A stretch of DNA of 64,000 nt from Apostichopus japonicus (Eukaryota; Echinodermata; Holothuroidea; Aspidochirotida; Stichopodidae): contig NC_092579.1 of the NCBI RefSeq assembly GCF_037975245.1, positions 27,081,666 to 27,145,665 on the forward strand, written 5' to 3'. Below the pieces are notes generated by a model that worked only from the letters and a program-made list of their open reading frames with translations, was not told the DNA's origin and searched no databases. Made by a program: the position numbers and the translations under genes. Positions within the stretch are counted from its first letter, which is position 1. Each line of letters starts with the position of its first letter. Positions 59,601 to 64,000 of this stretch are shown one piece after another.

Positions 59601-62600
59601 GTTTTCGGCCACTTGGCATGATTAACTCAATGTTAAATATTGTTTCCATGTTCTTGTAGAAAACGTTAACTCCGCAAAATACAATTAGTTGTGATTTTGT
59701 AGATATAAATGAAACTATCAAAGGTACGATCGGGAGTTGGAAACGGAAAACAGTCATTGGTCTGGAATGCGGAACTCTGGTAATTTTTACTAAGTATGAC
59801 ACTGTGATGTGTTGGATATTTTGAACAGTTATGAACTGGATTTCCCCTAGTCTCAAACAGATTGTTTCTGTACGTTCAACCCTCTGGCTATGGAGCTGTT
59901 TTTTGGAGTTCCTATCGAAAATAAGTGCCGGTCGGAAAAGTCACTCAGGCAGATTGTGGCGGTCGGTAATTCAGCATGCTGGTCGGGCCGACCGGCAGTG
60001 GCAGAACCCTGAGTCCAGATATTGGGGGTGGGGAGGGGGGAGGAGAGGGTTAAACCAAACAGTGGGTGATTTTGAGGAGAGCAGCTTGATATCAGTGAAC
60101 AGACCTTAATATTACCACAAAACATCCCAACAACAAAAAAAAGGAACCCTCTATGCTTTTCATACCACAAATTCTAGTTTCTGGAATGTGTTTCAAAAAA
60201 GGGCACTTTTTAACTATATATTTTTTAAGTTGTCAACACTATTTACTAAGCACTATTTACACACATTGGGCACTCATAGCCAAACAAGAGGCACCTATTT
60301 CTCCATCCAGTAAGACGGATCTCAAAAAACAGTTAAAAACTATCCTTTTTGAGAAATATCACAGTTAGACCCTTTATATGGGAGCGCATTTGAACATTGC
60401 CTTGTGCTCTGGATACCCCCCCAAATAACAGTTATTATTATTATTATTAATATTATTTTGCATAGCAAAAGATCCCTTCTTAATTACAAAATAACACAAA
60501 AGGGCACAATTTAATTACACAATGTAGAAAGGGTACTACTTTCTCTAACAACAAGGGGTAACTTCAACATTTATTAAAAGGAGCAGTTTTCAGGTTTTCA
60601 CAAAAGTGGCAAGGCATGTGCCACCTCCAATCCCACCGGCTCCCCCTTCCCAAATTAAGTCAATTGATATTATCAAAAACCCACTCAATGTTCTACTTAA
60701 TTGCATTTTACTTGGGGTACATGTCAGGAGACTGTTTCTCAAAACTAGCTAAATAGCTTAGGCAGATATTTACAAGTTTGATGCACTTTCTCAACTCAAT
60801 ATTTTTACACAAATAGCATTTTGACCAATTATTCCAAATTCAATGGAAACATTAAAACACCTGAAATAAGTAAAGGAGCACATAGTTAATATCACTCACC
60901 ATGGAATTCACTCAGCTTGTTCTCTAGTACATAGAATTCATGGAACATCCTGTTGAAAGAGACAAGGCCAGGATGATAAAGAACTTGTCGGATTTGAAGT
61001 GTTCAACATCATTCAATGCTGTAAAAACCACCTAACTTCAACTCCAGCCCTGTTGGTTGTGCTTTATTTCACACTTCACAACAGATTCACTATTCATAAC
61101 GAGCTGTACAAGAAATCTCTACAGACCTGCTTCCCAAACAATCCCCTCTGATGCCATAATGTGATTGTCATTGGCTAGCCGTGACCCTAAATATCTCCCC
61201 ATATGTACTCCCTGGTATTTTGATGGGTAAACTGCACATTGACCACCTATTTGATCGTACATTGACTAAAAGTCAGTAAAGTCACAAAAATATATACATA
61301 TTTAATCAATACTTGAGAAACAAATCACCACGCTGCATGGAGGAAGTTTACTGTCAGATTCTAGTGGAAAACTATGACTACCCATTATAACATATACCCA
61401 ATCTCGCTGCCCAGGTCACGGCCCACCGTAAATGTTTGGCAACCCATATTTGTGTTTGGACCCATAGTTTGGGGAGGTTGGCTTTACAGAAGCTAGGATG
61501 GATTCTTGAATCTGAAAAGGGCTTTTAGTTATCAGTTAATGATCAAAAGAGTGTTAAAGAAGTATTCACTTCTGCTTTGATAAGTAAACATGCTTGCTTC
61601 AGGTTTGGAACCTCTGCTGTGTCCACCTTATGAATTGCATGAACATATGGAATCAGCTACAAATCAGGCCACACTGGTACATATGGCTATGGTACTGTAT
61701 ATATAGCTATGGGCAGACTGATAATGTAGTAATGGGGTTATTTCACTCCAGGTAGGCAAGAGAAGTCTACGGCAAGAGGATATTATATATATATAAAGAG
61801 ATTGTTTATGTTGCTTTCAAAGGTGAAGACAAGCAACTTTTTAATGCACAAATCATTTCTTTTTCTATAACACCGAGGTATAACACTGACTGGTTAAACA
61901 CTGACTGCTTTAACACTGACTGGTTTAACACCAGCTGCTTTAACACTGATTGCATTAATACTGACCACTTTAACACTGACTGCTTTAACACTGATCGTTT
62001 TCACACTGACCCCCTTAACACTGACTGCTTTAACAATGACTCATTTAACACTGATTGCTTATAACACTGATTGCTTTAAAACTGGCTGCTTTAACAATGG
62101 CTCCTTTTACACTGACTACTTTAACACTAGATGCCTTAACACTGATTGCTATTACACTGACTCCTTTAACACTGATTGCTAATAACACTGATTGCTTATA
62201 AACTTCATCGTAAGTTTAATGTAACGGTTTCTCTTTCTTTACCTTTCCACCTCCCATTCACTCCTCTCTTCAGAGTTGGTATTGATGTCGATCCTCTTGA
62301 TGTGAATTCGGAAGATGAAGAGCTCTCGCCCCGCCTCTTGTCTGCTCTCCACCCTGGGGATGCTGATCCTCCACGCTGAGAGATCATGCTGAGGGGACGA
62401 CATGCCACTTTCGTCGTCCTCCAGCTCGCTTTCAGCCTCCGACTGTAAGAGACAGGATTTTTTTAAATAAACTAGTACGATGTTTTGTGGAAGATCATTG
62501 CTGTTGCAGGTTCCATCCCATGCGGTCCACTATGCACTCTCTCCAATTAAATCATTTTGGGGAAAATATGTGAAACACTGCTTTATTTTTGCTGTTACAG

Positions 62601-63871
62601 TATATACAGACATAGTATAGTGTCAAAGGTTACAATGTTAAGTGTCACAGAGTAGTGTCACAGTGTGACGCATTACACAGAGTAAACATGAGACCGTGTT
62701 AAGCCTCAATGTTAAGCATTACAGCCTCATAGGGTAAAGTGTCACTTTGTGAAGCATCACAGTGTATAGGGTCACAATCTATATAGGATCACATTGTCAA
62801 GTGTCACACTGTTACGCTGTAAAGTGTACAATGCTACATAGCCATGACAAAAGCGTCACAGTGTTAAGCATTACAGCCTGATAGGGTCAAGTGTCACTTT
62901 GTGAAGCATCACAGTGTATAGGGTCACAATCTATATAGGATCACATTGTCAAGTGCCACATTCACTATCACATTGTGAAGAGGTAAATAGCCATGACGAA
63001 ACAATGTTAACCTCTGGTTCATAACATTGGTAACGAAACAATTAATTTGTTATGTAGAACCCTAAGATGATATTAAAGAAGAATGTCCTGTAGTTATACA
63101 TGTAAGTTTGTGCTGGAGTAGACCCTCCGGATAGTGTGATTACTCATTCAGTAGAGGTCTATATATAGCTTACATTTGACTGTGGAGCACTTTCAGAATC
63201 CGAGTAACCTAAGGGGTATCCAGGAACTTCATCAACTGCATACAGAAGAGAAGATATAGTCAGATATATATATTATAAAAAAGATGTGTTTGTAACTCAT
63301 TGGCAATTAGTAACTTTTCATTCAATTAACCACATATAAATGTACCTTAAACCACCAATTATTGGAAGGCAATGCCCCAAAGTTTGTAACGATGAAATTA
63401 GTTAGGAGAAGCGTTGATACAAAATAAGAAACACTTTCTTGGTAGTAGAATCAGGTGTGTAGTTAAGATTCAGGCAAGTAAGTTACATACAAGGTAGAAA
63501 CTATTCCCGCTTTACTTGGTTCTAGTCTAAAGTGTCAAGTTTGGAGGCGTATAATTGAATACCTATTGTTACAGAAAAATGTAACATGGGAAATATTGGT
63601 ACTAAACTAAAACGTTAGAAAAGTTTATAAATTGCCATAAAAGGAACACAGCAATTGAAAGGTCCCAAAGCCCAAGCTAGTACAAAGCTTATGCATTGCT
63701 GCAAGAGTTTCTATACTTGTTTAGTAAAATTTACTTGCTTGAGGCTATAGCAGCAAGACTGAGCACAGCTGTAAGAGTTTCTACTTACTGGCTTGAGACT
63801 TGAAAACACCTCTTATTCTACTGCTCAGTTTATGCATGGCTGCAAGAGTGTCTGGTTTCTTGACCAACATC
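50614..63871 (-). CDS. snx14: Sorting nexin-14, C-terminal part (16 exons, 5' end outside window)
   Basis: Exons (minus strand): 63871-63789, 63235-63174, 62442-62243, 60949-60900, 59002-58890, 58121-58019, 57438-57398, 56784-56714, 55758-55713, 55589-55460, 54328-54235, 53702-53632, 52838-52743, 52406-52315, 51512-51456, 50667-50614. All fifteen junctions are AG/GT and phase-consistent, giving about 453 residues. In order: a linker after the missing RGS domain, PX domain, helical spacer and nexin-C domain. Diagnostic stretches are FLPDVNLGKIMKSV, GQHLEPFL, EPKPKP, VIFDGLQCPKLNKH and ILLDIVAQELFPEL, which follow known SNX14 closely and differ from SNX13, SNX19 and SNX25. SNX14 is an ER-anchored protein with N-terminal membrane segments, acting at ER-lipid droplet and lysosome-related contacts. 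Those segments, PXA and most of RGS should lie beyond 64000. No lesion is seen. Confidence 0.95.
51456..54328 (-). CDS. snx14: snx14 nexin-C exons
   Basis: Exons 54328-54235 (RSVFEISSGMHHILFLIRKV, AKNTLETFLD), 53702-53632 (YLSYKMDLVASEVEMEKLIT), 52838-52743 (EVLFIDDDPPRTDTEKQTRK, DEAFKQMIDFFP), 52406-52315 (ILGKILGEENFIAGFKVIFD, GLQCPKLNKH) and 51512-51456 (LAYILLDIVAQELFPELAD). Together they make the all-helical nexin-C domain. The LNKxLxYxLLDIVxQELFPEL signature is nearly identical to vertebrate SNX14. Introns here hold ordinary AT-rich sequence, a GAA microsatellite (52558-52582) and the 54.7-kb dispersed repeat. Confidence 0.94.
54725..55130 (+). repeat. Dispersed repeat, copy 2
   Basis: Direct-orientation partner of 49678-50050. 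It lies in an snx14 intron between exons 55460 and 54328. Downstream it continues to AACACAAATAAATAAATGAA (about 55193), which resembles a LINE 3' tail, so the family may be a LINE-derived element. Confidence 0.75.
55460..57438 (-). CDS. snx14: snx14 spacer exons between PX and nexin-C
   Basis: Exons 57438-57398 (KIMKSVSTKVIKE), 56784-56714 (RGQHLEPFLQSFLSSVEEPK, PKP), 55758-55713 (DPTEDANPEKIIKDM) and 55589-55460 (VSDPVHGNNACQMFDRSTVE, then DLQEVNGIFDYILYI). The LGKIxKSV...KGQHLEPF block is the strongly conserved helix after PX in SNX14. The middle is a low-conservation linker, and GIFDYILYI opens the nexin-C helices. Confidence 0.92.
56030..56245 (+). pseudogene. LINE reverse-transcriptase fragment
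   Basis: In shifting + frames it reads LSKLFTTSIKICFIPKIWKS, AITIVIPRP, then SNYSPITLLPVLGKCLKK, then KITSDRLSRFI. The P-x-x-W-K-x-A-x-x-x-P-I/V-P and NY-x-PI-x-LLPVLGK-x-LEK blocks are the start of a non-LTR RT domain. At least two frameshifts and a stop are present. It lies in an snx14 intron, antisense to the gene. Confidence 0.75.
56880..57260. repeat. Intronic minisatellite, ~30-bp unit
   Basis: Repeated TACTGGGTAATTCTTGCATA and GGTAATTCCTGTATATGC variants, about eleven copies, in the snx14 intron between 57398 and 56784. Confidence 0.8.
58019..62442 (-). CDS. snx14: snx14 PX-domain exons
   Basis: Four exons: 62442-62243 (SEAESELEDDESGM..., then WRISIPRVESRQEAGRELFI and FRIHIKRIDINTNSEERSEW), 60949-60900 (MFHEFYVLENKLSEFHG), 59002-58890 (GFDFEDSQLPPKRSFLVIAK, FMEKKRPAFEKYLQ) and 58121-58019 (LLTKPFLRGSQLLYRFLTSE, EFATKFLPDVNL). 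The fold markers of PX are the LP-PKR loop and the KR-x-x-FEKYLQ helix. The usual R-R-[YF]-x-F phosphoinositide motif reads E-R-M-F-H-E-F-Y here, so the canonical Arg pair is only partly kept, in line with the known poor phosphoinositide-3-phosphate binding of SNX14. Confidence 0.93.
59047..60011. mobile_element. 965-bp TIR element (hAT-like ends) in an snx14 intron
   Basis: It begins CAGGGTTCTGCC (59047) and ends with the exact inverse GGCAGAACCCTG (60011). A 6-bp direct repeat AGTCCA flanks it (59041-59046 and 60012-60017). The CAGGG terminus recalls hAT, but a 6-bp rather than 8-bp duplication leaves the class open. It contains an inverted piece of the 46.4-kb repeat family (CTATCTAAGCGGAGCGCCAC) near its left end and a 134-codon minus ORF of no recognised family, so it is probably non-autonomous. 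It ends 43 bp from the acceptor of the PX exon at 59002. Confidence 0.75.
60290..60460 (+). mobile_element. 3' tail of a LINE, ending in an ATT microsatellite
   Basis: SKTDLKKQLKTILFEKYHS and a stop (60311-60368) resemble the last residues of many LINE ORF2 proteins (K-x-x-LKTxLF). A non-coding tail with GGAGCGCATTTGAACATTGC and then an ATT run at about 60429-60456 follows. The truncated 5' end is typical of LINE insertions. Confidence 0.55.
61860..62200. repeat. Intronic minisatellite, 15-16 bp unit (TTTAACACTGACTGC)
   Basis: More than twenty imperfect copies of TTTAACACTGACTGC run up to 43 bp before the snx14 exon end at 62243. The minus ORF over it is a by-product of the repeat. Confidence 0.9.
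62590..63000. repeat. Intronic minisatellite with ~155-bp higher-order repeat
   Basis: Short words (AGTGTCACA, GGGTCACA, AAGCATTACAG) repeat throughout. A longer segment, GTTAAGCATTACAGCCTCAT through ATAGGATCACATTGTCAAGT, occurs twice nearly identically (about 62710 and 62865). Confidence 0.85.
63174..63871 (-). CDS. snx14: snx14 exons 1-2 of the window: RGS-PX linker
   Basis: Exon 63871-63789 reads MLVKKPDTLAAMHKLSSRIR and GVFKSQA; exon 63235-63174 reads DEVPGYPLGYSDSESAPQSN. The basic LSSRIRGVFK segment occupies the place of LSRKLKGVFK in vertebrate SNX14, directly after the RGS fold. The second exon is acidic and likely disordered. The junction codon is A|TT (Ile). The Met shown is internal; the frame enters from an upstream exon with one leading base. 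Confidence 0.85.
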
Positions 63872-64000
63872 CTATAAATTAAAAATTAAATATAAATAAA
63901 TTACACCATGCACAATATATAGTTTATGGTGATTGTCACACTGAACCCCTACCGCCAACCCCCACCTCATTCTCCAAGTTCACTCCATACAAAATATATT

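Noticed and set aside
59452-59856. 134-codon minus ORF inside the TIR element
   Set aside because: No transposase motif seen and its start is not an ATG; chance openness is likely.
61806-61991. Minus ORF with repeated QSVLK/NQSVL words
   Set aside because: Translation of the 15-16 bp minisatellite.

Overview
The window is metazoan nuclear DNA. It is AT-rich, with short exons bounded by GT/AG splice sites, long introns, tRNA-derived SINE, LINE and DNA-transposon remnants, and many minisatellites. Gene content (an SNX14 orthologue, a Fes/Fer-type kinase tail, SET-domain fragments, pogo/Jerky-type transposases carrying PHD fingers) and the repeat style suggest a marine deuterostome, most likely an echinoderm such as a sea cucumber. 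The taxon is an inference. No prokaryotic operon, CRISPR array or virus was seen.

Layout. 1-5.9 kb: two head-to-head arrays of a ~290-bp repeat. 6.4-7.2 kb (+): last two exons of a Fes/Fer-like tyrosine kinase. 8.4-9.0 kb: a 64-bp minisatellite with a dimeric higher-order unit. 11.7-17.9 kb (-): a segmental duplication carrying two copies of a split SET domain, each broken by its own lesions; copy B also holds a 1.29-kb hAT-like element with an exact 8-bp target duplication. Between them lies the 3' end of an unrelated + strand gene. 18.1-21.5 kb (-): three phase-compatible exons that probably belong upstream of the SET exons. 22-30 kb: mostly empty, with one small MITE. 30.4-36.9 kb (-): scattered exons of an unrecognised gene, including a C-terminal CxxC zinc finger, one exon with an in-frame stop, and a 66-nt exon present three times.

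36.8-45.7 kb: two divergently arranged transposase-type genes. The minus-strand one (39.3-41.5 kb) has pipsqueak HTH, DDE and PHD regions and one frameshift. The plus-strand one (43.3-45.3 kb) is fully open but has lost most of the DDE core in frame, leaving HTH, a C-terminal transposase remnant and a PHD-like finger. Clusters of a TATTCGACC-like motif flank the minus-strand gene. This pair is the most interesting item in the window. 47.1-49.2 kb (-): a decayed CR1-like LINE next to a long hairpin.

50.6-63.9 kb (-): sixteen exons, all with matching splice phases, encode the C-terminal ~453 residues of sorting nexin-14 (linker, PX, nexin-C, stop). Its introns hold a 965-bp TIR element 43 bp from a splice acceptor, a LINE RT fragment, a LINE 3' tail and three minisatellites. 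The upstream RGS, PXA and membrane parts lie beyond the right edge.
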